Assembly: GCA_036386395.1 (NCBI GenBank)
Contig: DASVVU010000375.1
Location: 1 to 13,932, forward strand
Origin: JAJKJG01 sp036386395
GTDB taxonomy: Bacteria; Pseudomonadota; Alphaproteobacteria; Rhizobiales; Beijerinckiaceae
Length of the DNA stretch: 13,932 bases
Direction: 5' to 3'
Of the stretch, positions 8,468-13,932 are shown piece after piece (position 1 is the first letter of the stretch; each line of letters starts with the position of its first letter). The notes under the pieces are model-generated. The model saw nothing but the letters and a program-made list of their open reading frames with translations, made no database searches and was not told the origin of the DNA. The position numbers were made by a program, and so were the translations under genes.

Positions 8468-9381
8468 TCTTTCGCGACGATCGCCGGCGCGGGCGTGGTC
8501 TCGATCGCCGCGGCTTCCGCGACCGCAGCGGCGGGCGGCACGCCGCAGGTCGCGACCGCCCAGGGGCCGCCCGGGAGCGCATCGATGGCGCCGCGGTGGG
8601 CGTCGAGGGCGGCGAGCGTCCGCTCGACCTCGACGCCCTCCCGCTGCGGCGCCTCGACGAAGAGGTGCTCCAGGGCGAAGCGGTAGGATGCGGCGCGGCG
8701 CGCGACCTCGACCCTGACCCAGGCGACGAGGCAGCGGTTCTCGGCGACGCGCAGGGCCGCCTCGCGGGCGTCGTCCATCGTGAGGTCCCGCACGAAGGCG
8801 AGGCTCTTGATCCGCGCCTCGTCCGCCTGCCCGACCCGCGCCGCGACGAGCGCGAAGGGGCCGATCAGCTTCGCGTCGGCGGCGGCGTCTTCCGACAGGC
8901 GGCGGTAGCGCGAGGCGGGCGAGGGGCCGCCGTCGCGCATGAGGGCGCGGAAGTAGGCGGCGCGGTCGTCGCGCCCGAACCCCATCGGCAGGACGCGCTT
9001 CGCGGCAAGCTCCGCGAGCCGGCGCTCGAAGAAGGCACGCTCGTGCGCCGGCATGATGAAGCGCCAGGCGCGCCGGCGCAGCTCCTCCTCGTCGTCGGTG
9101 AAGACGTAAGCCGACACGGGCTCGCCGCGCGCGTAAGCCGAAAGCGAGCCCGTCGTGGGCAGGACGACGTCGTTCCAGAGGGATTGGCGGGGGCGGCCGA
9201 AATCGCCGGTTTCGACGCAAGCCGTGGCGAGGAGGCCGAGGAGGACGGGCGCGACGAGCCCTGCGGTCCTCGAGAGGCGCCGGTGCGGCGCGGAAAGGTC
9301 AGGAGCGGCGACGGGAGCGGCCGGCCTTCGAGTGTCCGCTCGCGGCGGGCGACGGCTCGGGGCTCGCGGAGGACCGTTCAT
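8464..9381 (-). CDS. Predicted lipoprotein of unknown function
   Basis: 305 residues from ATG 9381. I do not recognise a named domain. A hydrophobic segment, GLVAPVLLGLLATAC, ends in a lipobox with C55, so the mature protein should be lipid-anchored. The body (residues 56-285) is a soluble, mostly helical sequence with many paired charges. Notable segments are LWNDVVLPTTGSLSAYARGE and YVFTDDEEELRRRAWRFI near its start, and a C183-like pair (ENRCLVAWVRVEV, ATCGVPPAA) later on. The 40-residue stretch before the hydrophobic segment, rich in Pro, Arg and Ala, is unusually long for a signal peptide. However, no later ATG, GTG or TTG exists in frame before the lipobox; a GTG at 9390 is the only alternative. 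The start overlaps the upstream small gene by 83 bases in another frame. Confidence 0.75.
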   Translation of the reverse strand: MNGPPRAPSRRPPRADTRRPAAPVAAPDLSAPHRRLSRTAGLVAPVLLGLLATACVETGDFGRPRQSLWNDVVLPTTGSLSAYARGEPVSAYVFTDDEEELRRRAWRFIMPAHERAFFERRLAELAAKRVLPMGFGRDDRAAYFRALMRDGGPSPASRYRRLSEDAAADAKLIGPFALVAARVGQADEARIKSLAFVRDLTMDDAREAALRVAENRCLVAWVRVEVARRAASYRFALEHLFVEAPQREGVEVERTLAALDAHRGAIDALPGGPWAVATCGVPPAAAVAEAAAIETTPAPAIVAKD

Positions 9382-9508
9382 AGCGGACACCGGTGAAGAG
9401 AAGAATCTCGCCGCGCGGCTCGTCGGCCCGCAGCGCCGGGCGCGATGGCCGGCCCGCGGAGCCGGGGAACGGGATTACCGCTCCTGTGGATGCCTGGACC
9501 TCGCCCAT
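9299..9508 (-). CDS. Small conserved-type protein (VIPFP...ILLFTGVRYER)
   Basis: 69 residues from ATG 9508, which has GGAGG 5 bases upstream. TTG at 9532 and ATG at 9520 in the same frame are alternatives. The sequence has an N-terminal AVIPFPG, a variable middle, a core ILLFTGVRYER, and a basic tail SKAGRSRRRS. From memory, short proteins with this VIPFP and FTGVRYER pattern and a basic C-terminus recur in Hyphomicrobiales; this could not be checked here. No function is known to me. The gene lies directly upstream of the lipoprotein gene on the same strand, and its last 83 bases overlap that gene's start in a different frame, so the two are probably co-transcribed. The overlap lowers confidence in one of the two starts, not in the core of this frame. 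Confidence 0.65.
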   Translation of the reverse strand: MGEVQASTGAVIPFPGSAGRPSRPALRADEPRGEILLFTGVRYERSSASPEPSPAASGHSKAGRSRRRS

Positions 9509-9717
9509 GACGACCTCCATGACTCCTTCCAAGGTACCGCCCCAAGGTCCCGCCGCGTGGCGGGCAAGTGCGTGCTTGGCGCCAGTGGAAGTCGGCCGTG
9601 GTTAACAGACCGTTTCCAGCATCCGCGTCACGGACGAATTCCAATGGCGTGTGGATTCAAAGCACACGGCCGCGCTTGTGTTCCGTGCGCCGGCACACAC
9701 GCTGCGCAGGCGCGTGG
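9509..9717. other. Intergenic region between the small protein and DUF2336 genes
   Basis: About 280 bases separate the two divergent genes (9508 to 9788). Visible in the stretch are a GATTC (CcrM-type GANTC) at 9654-9658 and an isolated TTAAC near 9602. The rest carries no convincing gene on either strand, and its open frames are short with poor composition. It should hold the promoters of both flanking genes. The CtrA-type box is listed separately. Confidence 0.6.
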
Positions 9718-9732
9718 TTAAGCGTCCCTTAA
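9718..9732 (+). promoter_or_regulatory. CtrA-type binding box upstream of the DUF2336 gene
   Basis: TTAA (9718-9721), 7 bases, TTAA (9729-9732) is an exact match to the TTAA-N7-TTAA site of the alphaproteobacterial cell-cycle regulator CtrA. The second half lies in the palindrome CCCTTAAGGG. The box ends 55 bases before the DUF2336 ATG, a plausible promoter position. In GC-rich DNA such a double TTAA is rare by chance. Binding is inferred. Confidence 0.55.
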
Positions 9733-9787
9733 GGGGGCCCCGCTAATCTGGCGCGGTCGTTTCCTTTCAGCCGCCGACGAGTTGCGT

Positions 9788-10924
9788 ATGCCCGGCTCCG
9801 CCCTGTCGGATCTCTCGAGCCTCGTGGGGCTCGCGCGCGAGCGCGACCTCGACATGCGCCCGGTGATCCTGCGCGTGCAGACGGACCTCTTCGCGACCGC
9901 GCGCACCCGCGACCGCGCCACGGTCGCGGCCTTCGAGTCGCTGGCCTCGGGGCTCCTCGCGGCCGTCGACGACGACACCGCCGCGATCGTGGCCCGGAAG
10001 CTCGCGCCGATCGCGGAGACGCCGGAGAGTCTTCTCCTGCTCCTCGTGATGCGGGGCGGCGAGGCGTGCCGCGCCGTGATCGAGCACGCGCCCGTCCTCT
10101 CCGAGCTCGTGCTCGCGGCGGCGGCCGCGGATGAGACCGATATCGCGGCCTTCACGGCGGCGCGCGCCGGACTCGACGCCACCATGGTCGCGGACCTCGC
10201 GGCGCGCGAGGATTCTAGGGTGGACCTCGCGCTCGCCCGCAACCCGCGTCTTATGCTCTCGGGCGCGACGCTCGACGCGCTCGTCGAGCGCGCCCGCTCG
10301 ACCCCGGCCCTTGCCGCGGCGCTCCTCGATCGGGAGCTTCCGGCCGGCCACGCCGCCGCGCTCTATCTCCATGCCGACGAGGGCCGGCGCGCCGCGATCC
10401 GCACCGGCGTAGCGGCACTCGCCGCTGCCCGCGCGAAGCCGTTGCGCCTTCCGTCTCCGGAAGCCTGCGCGGAGCTGGTCGAGCTTGCCGAGGCCCGCGC
10501 CGCCCTCGCCTTCGGCGCGCGGCTTGCCGGCATGCTCCGTCTCGACCCGACGCCGCGCTGGGACTTCGGCCGGGAGGAGCATCAGGATCTCCTCCCCCTC
10601 GCGCTGCTTGCCGCCGGTGTCGGCGAGGAGGACGCGATCCGCATCCTCCTGACGCTGGAGCCCGCCATCGCGCTCTTTGCCCAAAAGGTCTTCCGCCTCG
10701 TCCGCCTCTTCCGCGACACGCCCCGCGCGACCGCGGCCCATCTCGTCGAGGCGGTCATCGGCGCAAGCGCGCCGCGGGCGGGGCGCCACGTGCCGTATGT
10801 GGAGGCGAGCGATAGGACGACCCGCGCGGGCTCGTTCCAGCAGATCGCGTCAGATGCAGATGTTGTGCGCGTCACGAGCGGGGCTGATTGGAGCCAACAA
10901 AAGTCCGCCTCCCGGCCTGGGTAA
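9788..10924 (+). CDS. DUF2336 family protein, helical-repeat type
   Basis: 378 residues from ATG 9788; a TTG two codons earlier is an alternative, and neither has a strong ribosome-binding site. The protein is almost entirely helical, Ala/Leu/Arg-rich, with HEAT-like repeats of about 35-40 residues. Examples are DDDTAAIVARKLAPIAETPE and SRVDLALARNPRLMLSG, the pattern of alphaproteobacterial DUF2336 proteins. Their role is unknown to me beyond likely protein-protein contacts in the cytoplasm. No enzyme motif, signal peptide or membrane span is seen. A CtrA-type box precedes the gene. The last 28 residues (from about 351: QQIASDADVVRVTSGADW and onward) are polar and unlike the repeats. The downstream region is abruptly AT-rich, so the C-terminus may have been altered at an insertion boundary. 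Confidence 0.8.
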   Translation: MPGSALSDLSSLVGLARERDLDMRPVILRVQTDLFATARTRDRATVAAFESLASGLLAAVDDDTAAIVARKLAPIAETPESLLLLLVMRGGEACRAVIEHAPVLSELVLAAAAADETDIAAFTAARAGLDATMVADLAAREDSRVDLALARNPRLMLSGATLDALVERARSTPALAAALLDRELPAGHAAALYLHADEGRRAAIRTGVAALAAARAKPLRLPSPEACAELVELAEARAALAFGARLAGMLRLDPTPRWDFGREEHQDLLPLALLAAGVGEEDAIRILLTLEPAIALFAQKVFRLVRLFRDTPRATAAHLVEAVIGASAPRAGRHVPYVEASDRTTRAGSFQQIASDADVVRVTSGADWSQQKSASRPG

Positions 10925-10930
10925 GCATAC

Positions 10931-10951
10931 TGCCAGCAATCCTGCCTGGCA
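10931..10951. promoter_or_regulatory. Inverted repeat after the DUF2336 gene, possible operator
   Basis: TGCCAG (10931-10936) and CTGGCA (10946-10951) are perfect inverted repeats 9 bases apart, beginning 6 bases after the DUF2336 stop. A direct repeat, GCATACT, overlaps both ends (10925-10931 and 10949-10955). This could be an operator for the downstream membrane-protein gene, or a weak terminator hairpin. Confidence 0.4.
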
Positions 10952-10978
10952 TACTATATATTACTTGTTTTACTTGTT
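10950..10978 (+). promoter_or_regulatory. AT-rich promoter-like tract with a 9-bp tandem repeat
   Basis: Only 6 of 29 bases are G or C here, in a window where most sequence is strongly GC-rich. It includes TACTATATATTA, which could supply a -10 element, and two adjacent exact copies of TTACTTGTT (10961-10969 and 10970-10978). It lies 45 bases before the ATG of the membrane-protein gene. Promoter function is inferred from composition and place. Confidence 0.5.
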
Positions 10979-11022
10979 CCCGCGTGCATGCTTTGGCTGC
11001 ATGGCCAGCTGTGGGGGAGTCC

Positions 11023-12723
11023 ATGCCGTCCAGCGTTGAAGAAGCCGCGCAAGCCGTCAGGGAAGCAGAGCAGAAGCTGGCCAGGGCGAGACAGGCCTTA
11101 AGCGAGGCGATCGCCGCCTACGAGGCAGACCGCGACAATCCGGATAAGGAACAGGCGGTCAGGGAAGCCGAGGCAAGCGTCCAGACGGTCGAGGCGGAGG
11201 TGGAGGGCGCACATACCGCGCTCTCCGCTGCGGAAAGCCAGCCGTCCGAACTGACGCCGACGCCCGAACCGACCTCGACGCCCGATCCGACGCCGACACC
11301 CGACCCGACGCCGCCACCACCGCCACCACCGCCTCCGCCGCCCGGGGCCGGCGCCGGGCGCTTCGGCTGGCTGACCAAAGACCTCATGATGGCGACGATG
11401 ATCGTCCTGCTGATCGTCGTCCTGTGCGTCGTCGCGGTCATGATCCTTTCGGCCACGCAGCTCCAGACTCGATCCGCGACCCTCTCCATCGACGGACGAG
11501 CCCTATCCATCGCCCACGTTGCCGCGCTCTCCGACGACATAGCCGTCGAGCGCCGGTTCGCGCAGCAGCGGCGCGCGGACCTGGACCTCCTCCTGCGTCA
11601 CGCCATGAAAGCCGACGCGAAGCTCCGCGAGGAGGAAAACGCATTCGATCGCACGAAGCAGAAGCTCCTCGAAACCGCCCGGCAGCTCCAATCGATGCTG
11701 AAGGAATCCGACACCCTCGATCCCGGCGGCTCCGACGGAGACGACAGGATCGGTAAGAATGTCGGTGACTTGATCAAGAAGGCGGAAGCCAGCGGCAAGG
11801 CCGACCTCAAGACCAAGGGCAAGGAAGTCGAAACACTCCGTTCCGATTTCGAAAAGCTTCTCACGTACATGGAAAAGCGAAGAAGGGACGTGACGGCGGC
11901 CAGGCACAGCGTGGAGCAAGCGCGGGCAAACTTCCACAAAAACTCCCTCGAGTTCGCTACGCTGCCGACTATCAGTGATCCCGTCATGAGAGCCAGGATC
12001 ACCAATGCGGTCCTGGAGCTGAGCGACAGCCGATCCTGGTGGTTCGGCCGCTGGTTCTACCAGATCGCCTCGACGCCTCCCGAGACGACGACCCTATGGC
12101 TGGTCATCGCGCTCGGCGCGCTGGGTTCGTCCCTCCACCTCGGCTATGTCTACCTGACGAGGGGCCAGCAGAATGTCCCCGACCAGCAGGAGATTTCCTG
12201 GTCGCTCCTCATCTTCCGCCCTGTGTTCGGGGCGATCACGGCCCTCGTGGTCTTCATCTTCGTCAAGGCCGGCGTCCTCGTGGTCGCCACGACGCCGGAC
12301 CAGAGCGGTCAGGCGGCCGTGAATCCTTATTTCGTCGGCTTCATCGCGATCATCTCCGGCCTGCTTTCCGAGAACGCCGTGCTGGCTCTGCGTAATGTCG
12401 GCACGGCGTGGATCCGCGACGACTTCAGGCTCAAACGCGAGCGCTGGGCCCGCGACACGGTCACGGCAAAGCTTGAGAAGGTGGACGAGAAGGTGGAAGA
12501 GCTCAAAAGGCTCCTGGCCATTGATGATACCCAGAAGGTCAAAGAGAAACTCGCGGGAAAGCGCCGAGCCACCGAAGAGGAGCAGCGGGTGATCGCGGCA
12601 ATGCTGGGCCTCACCGTGCGCGACGCCTTCTCCGACATCCCGCATCCGGATGCCGTCGATAAGCCGCAGAGCCCTCCTTCGCCCCCCGCCGGAAGCACCG
12701 GAGGACCTCAGGGAACCCCGTAG
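11023..12723 (+). CDS. Large coiled-coil, proline-rich, four-span membrane protein of unknown function
   Basis: 566 residues from ATG 11023, which has GGGGGAG just upstream; GTG 10984 and TTG 10888 are less likely in-frame starts. Layout: N-terminal coiled coil (about 5-72); a linker of PTPEPT/TPDPT repeats ending in 11 prolines (79-107); span 1 (119-143); a long charged coiled-coil region (170-310); spans 2-4 (about 355-378, 393-420 and 433-453); a basic C-terminal coiled coil (466-515); and a Pro/Gly tail. Charges suggest both termini are cytoplasmic and residues 144-354 lie outside. Spans 2-4 carry GALGSSLHLGYVYL, IFRPVFGAITALV and NPYFVGFIAIISGLLSENA. These resemble a membrane core I have seen in uncharacterised bacterial proteins, but I cannot name a family. 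Codon use is less GC-biased than in neighbouring genes, with more AAG, AAA and GAA. It appears as a single-gene unit, possibly acquired. Confidence 0.88.
   Translation: MPSSVEEAAQAVREAEQKLARARQALSEAIAAYEADRDNPDKEQAVREAEASVQTVEAEVEGAHTALSAAESQPSELTPTPEPTSTPDPTPTPDPTPPPPPPPPPPPGAGAGRFGWLTKDLMMATMIVLLIVVLCVVAVMILSATQLQTRSATLSIDGRALSIAHVAALSDDIAVERRFAQQRRADLDLLLRHAMKADAKLREEENAFDRTKQKLLETARQLQSMLKESDTLDPGGSDGDDRIGKNVGDLIKKAEASGKADLKTKGKEVETLRSDFEKLLTYMEKRRRDVTAARHSVEQARANFHKNSLEFATLPTISDPVMRARITNAVLELSDSRSWWFGRWFYQIASTPPETTTLWLVIALGALGSSLHLGYVYLTRGQQNVPDQQEISWSLLIFRPVFGAITALVVFIFVKAGVLVVATTPDQSGQAAVNPYFVGFIAIISGLLSENAVLALRNVGTAWIRDDFRLKRERWARDTVTAKLEKVDEKVEELKRLLAIDDTQKVKEKLAGKRRATEEEQRVIAAMLGLTVRDAFSDIPHPDAVDKPQSPPSPPAGSTGGPQGTP
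11260..11313 (+). repeat. Three 18-bp imperfect tandem repeats coding the Pro/Thr linker
   Basis: Units at 11260-11277, 11278-11295 and 11296-11313 follow the pattern acgcccgaNccgacNNcg and code for TPEPTS, TPDPTP, TPDPTP. A run of eleven proline codons, CCG/CCA/CCT/CCC mixed, follows to 11343. The tract may vary in length between strains. Confidence 0.8.
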
Positions 12724-12740
12724 CAGGACAGACGCGAGGG

Positions 12741-12762
12741 CGCAGCCTCATCGAGGTCTGCG
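12741..12762. terminator. Possible two-way terminator hairpin between convergent genes
   Basis: CGCAG-CCTC (12741-12749) pairs with GAGG-T-CTGCG (12753-12762) around ATC, with one bulged T. It sits in the 42-base gap between the membrane-protein stop and the DUF1491 stop. There is no clear T-run on either side, so the call is weak. Confidence 0.35.
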
Positions 12763-12765
12763 TTC

Positions 12766-13113
12766 TCACTCCGGCGCCTCCGCGGCAAGCTCCAGGAAAT
12801 GCCGGCCGGCCCGGTCCTCGATCTCGACGAGCCAGAGGTCGGGATCGAACTTCTGCTCGCGGCGCATGCGCTCCTCGACGTCGACGGCGGGGGCATCGGT
12901 CATGATGGGCGCGAAGAGGCGGGCGCCGCGGTCCTCGACCAGCGACTGCGGCGCCGGGCCGTAGAGGCTCGCGGCGCCGTCGAGGCGGTCGACCTTGACG
13001 AAGATCGAGCCGGCCTCCGCCGAGCCGCGCCGGCGCAGCACCGCGTCGACGCCCTCGACGGCGCAGCGGCGCAGGTGCGCCGCGACGAAGAAGTCGGAGC
13101 GCAGGCGGCTCAA
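12766..13113 (-). CDS. DUF1491 family protein
   Basis: 115 residues, the normal size for this alphaproteobacterial family. Family segments are clear: RLRSDFFVAAHLRRC at the N-terminus, GSAEAGSIFVKVDRLDG near residues 30-46, SLYGPAPQSL near 49-58, and FDPDLWLVEIEDRAGRHFLEL at the end. The function is not known. It is a soluble, probably cytoplasmic, protein with no signal peptide. The start is TTG at 13113, which gives the family's usual N-terminus; the ribosome-binding site is poor. It begins 28 bases after the stop of the peptidoglycan-binding protein gene on the same strand, so both are likely in one operon with the upstream histidine kinase. Confidence 0.88.
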   Translation of the reverse strand: MSRLRSDFFVAAHLRRCAVEGVDAVLRRRGSAEAGSIFVKVDRLDGAASLYGPAPQSLVEDRGARLFAPIMTDAPAVDVEERMRREQKFDPDLWLVEIEDRAGRHFLELAAEAPE

Positions 13114-13141
13114 CGGCGCCGCCCCGCCCGGCCGCGCCGGG

Positions 13142-13798
13142 CTACTCGATGGGCATTCCGGCCTGAGCCGACAGCTCGCGGACGGTGCGGGGTCCGAGCT
13201 CGCCGGTGACGGGCAGGCGCCGGTCGCGCTCGAACTTCTCGATCGCCTGCCGGGTGCCGGGGCCGATCACGCCGTCGCTCTTGAGGGCGCCGTAATTGAG
13301 CTTGGTCAGCGCCTTCTGGGCAGCCGCGACCTTCGCGGCGTCCTTCGACGCAACGGTCGTCGGATCGACGCCGCGGATGAGGTCGCCGATGGGATCGCGC
13401 CCGGCGGGCTTCGCCGCGGGCGGAGCCGTGGTGGGAGCCGTAGTCGGGACCGTCGGCGCGGCCGCCGGCGGGACGGCGGCGACCTCCGGCGGGCGCGCCG
13501 GCGGCAGGGGCGCCGGCACGAGGACCGGGCGCCTCAGCGCCGGCTCGGCGCCGCGCGGGAACATCGGCGCGGGATGACGGGCGGTCTGCCATGCGAGCGC
13601 ATTCAAGGCGACCGCCGCGAAGGCCGCAAGGACCATCACGGTCCCGAACGCCACGGCCGGGCGGCGCACCGCGAACAGGAGCGCGCCCTTGAAGCCCGCC
13701 CAGAGGGCGAAGAGCACGCGCCTGCCCGCTCCGGCGAGCGGCGAGGGGCCGGCAGCGACGAAGTCGCGGCCGGAACGGGCGGCCAGAGCCTCACGCAC
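13142..13798 (-). CDS. Membrane-anchored peptidoglycan-binding domain protein
   Basis: 218 residues from GTG 13798, with GGGGGG about 9 bases upstream. A cytoplasmic N-terminus leads into one clear membrane span (about 48-70). A linker rich in Pro, Ala and Thr follows (about 75-135, including PTVPTTAPTTAPPAA). The protein ends in a PG_binding_1 domain (about 155-214): AAQKALTKLNYG, SDGVIGPGTRQAIEKFERDRRLPVTGELGPRTVREL. The layout suggests an inner-membrane protein whose C-terminus reaches the cell wall. No catalytic domain is present. Its start overlaps the end of the upstream histidine kinase gene by 8 bases and it is followed closely by DUF1491, so translational coupling in an operon is likely. 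A role in envelope sensing together with the kinase is possible but inferred only from position. Confidence 0.9.
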   Translation of the reverse strand: MREALAARSGRDFVAAGPSPLAGAGRRVLFALWAGFKGALLFAVRRPAVAFGTVMVLAAFAAVALNALAWQTARHPAPMFPRGAEPALRRPVLVPAPLPPARPPEVAAVPPAAAPTVPTTAPTTAPPAAKPAGRDPIGDLIRGVDPTTVASKDAAKVAAAQKALTKLNYGALKSDGVIGPGTRQAIEKFERDRRLPVTGELGPRTVRELSAQAGMPIE

Positions 13799-13932
13799 GT
13801 TGTTTGCCCCCCATTTTCAGCATTGTCGAAGCATTTGACGGACGACGCGGCAGCGCGTGCACCCGCGCCGCGCCGCCCTTGCGGCCGCCGCGGCAGTCGA
13901 GCGGCAGGCTCACCGTCACGGTGGTGCCGTCG
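13791..13932 (-). CDS. Sensor histidine kinase, C-terminal 47 residues (runs off the right edge)
   Basis: Reading in from the right edge, the frame gives DGTTVTVSLPLDC, the typical end of a histidine-kinase ATPase domain (G-T-x-V-x-x-x-LPL). A basic, unconserved tail of about 34 residues follows, and the stop is TGA at 13791-13793. Most of the protein, including the phosphorylated histidine and any sensor domains, is outside the window, so signal and partner regulator are unknown. The stop overlaps the start of the peptidoglycan-binding gene by 8 bases, which marks the two as one operon. The identification rests on a short motif plus position. Confidence 0.7.
   Translation of the reverse strand, partial: DGTTVTVSLPLDCRGGRKGGAARVHALPRRPSNASTMLKMGGKQRA

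Noticed and set aside
7595..9220. 541-residue minus-strand frame spanning the hydrolase and part of the lipoprotein gene
   Set aside because: It overlaps two supported genes and its product is Arg-rich with no domain.
9686..9710. Second possible EcfG promoter on the minus strand (GGAAC read from about 9691)
   Set aside because: GGAAC is present, but no CGTT lies 16-17 bases downstream.
9155..9721. Plus-strand frame running across the small gene into the intergenic region
   Set aside because: No motif, no ribosome-binding site, and antisense to the small FTGVRYER protein and the lipoprotein start.
9767..10789. 340-residue minus-strand frame opposite DUF2336
   Set aside because: Charged low-complexity product; the plus-strand helical-repeat protein explains the region.
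10888..11022. 45-residue N-terminal extension of the large membrane protein with a hydrophobic segment
   Set aside because: It would start inside the DUF2336 gene from a TTG and run through the repeat-rich AT tract; ATG 11023 has a better ribosome-binding site and opens directly into the coiled coil.

Overview
The window is about 13.9 kb of very GC-rich chromosomal DNA from an alphaproteobacterium, most likely of the order Hyphomicrobiales (Rhizobiales), perhaps close to Methylobacteriaceae. The gene families point there: DUF1491, DUF2336, a short VIPFP/FTGVRYER protein and a FitA/VapC pair. So do two regulatory motifs: a GGAAC-N17-CGTT promoter of the EcfG general-stress type and a TTAA-N7-TTAA box of the CtrA type. 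The taxonomic call is inference. No rRNA, tRNA, CRISPR array, transposase or integrase was seen.

Left part (1-2700). A minus-strand aldehyde dehydrogenase runs off the left edge. Behind it lies a minus-strand membrane acyltransferase of the OafA type. A divergent plus-strand SGNH/GDSL-type protein follows, without the usual block V histidine.

Centre-left (2700-5100). An exported DUF4142 protein sits behind the EcfG-like promoter and ends in a textbook terminator. Next is a two-gene type II toxin-antitoxin module (FitA-like antitoxin, PIN-domain toxin) with a perfect 19-bp palindrome just upstream. A haemolysin-III/PAQR membrane protein follows, in which two of the three expected zinc-ligand histidines appear to be asparagine.

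Centre (5100-9790). The tRNA wobble methyltransferase TrmL lies on the minus strand. Then come a 619-residue ABC exporter half-transporter and an exported dienelactone-hydrolase-like serine hydrolase on the plus strand. A minus-strand lipoprotein converges on the hydrolase, and the two genes share one CTAG at their stop codons. A 69-residue protein precedes the lipoprotein gene and overlaps its 5' end by 83 bases.

Right part (9790-13932). A DUF2336 protein has a CtrA-type box upstream. Next is a large coiled-coil, proline-rich, four-span membrane protein behind an AT-rich, repeat-containing intergenic region. This gene looks accessory compared with its neighbours and is the best candidate for something undescribed. 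A minus-strand operon closes the window: the last codons of a sensor histidine kinase, a membrane-anchored peptidoglycan-binding-domain protein and a DUF1491 protein.

Most genes look like ordinary alphaproteobacterial chromosome content. I do not see a complete multi-gene novel system. The points worth following up are the lone membrane protein, the substituted residues in the PAQR and SGNH proteins, the DUF4142 glycine-zipper insertion, the overlapping small gene and the EcfG and CtrA sites.
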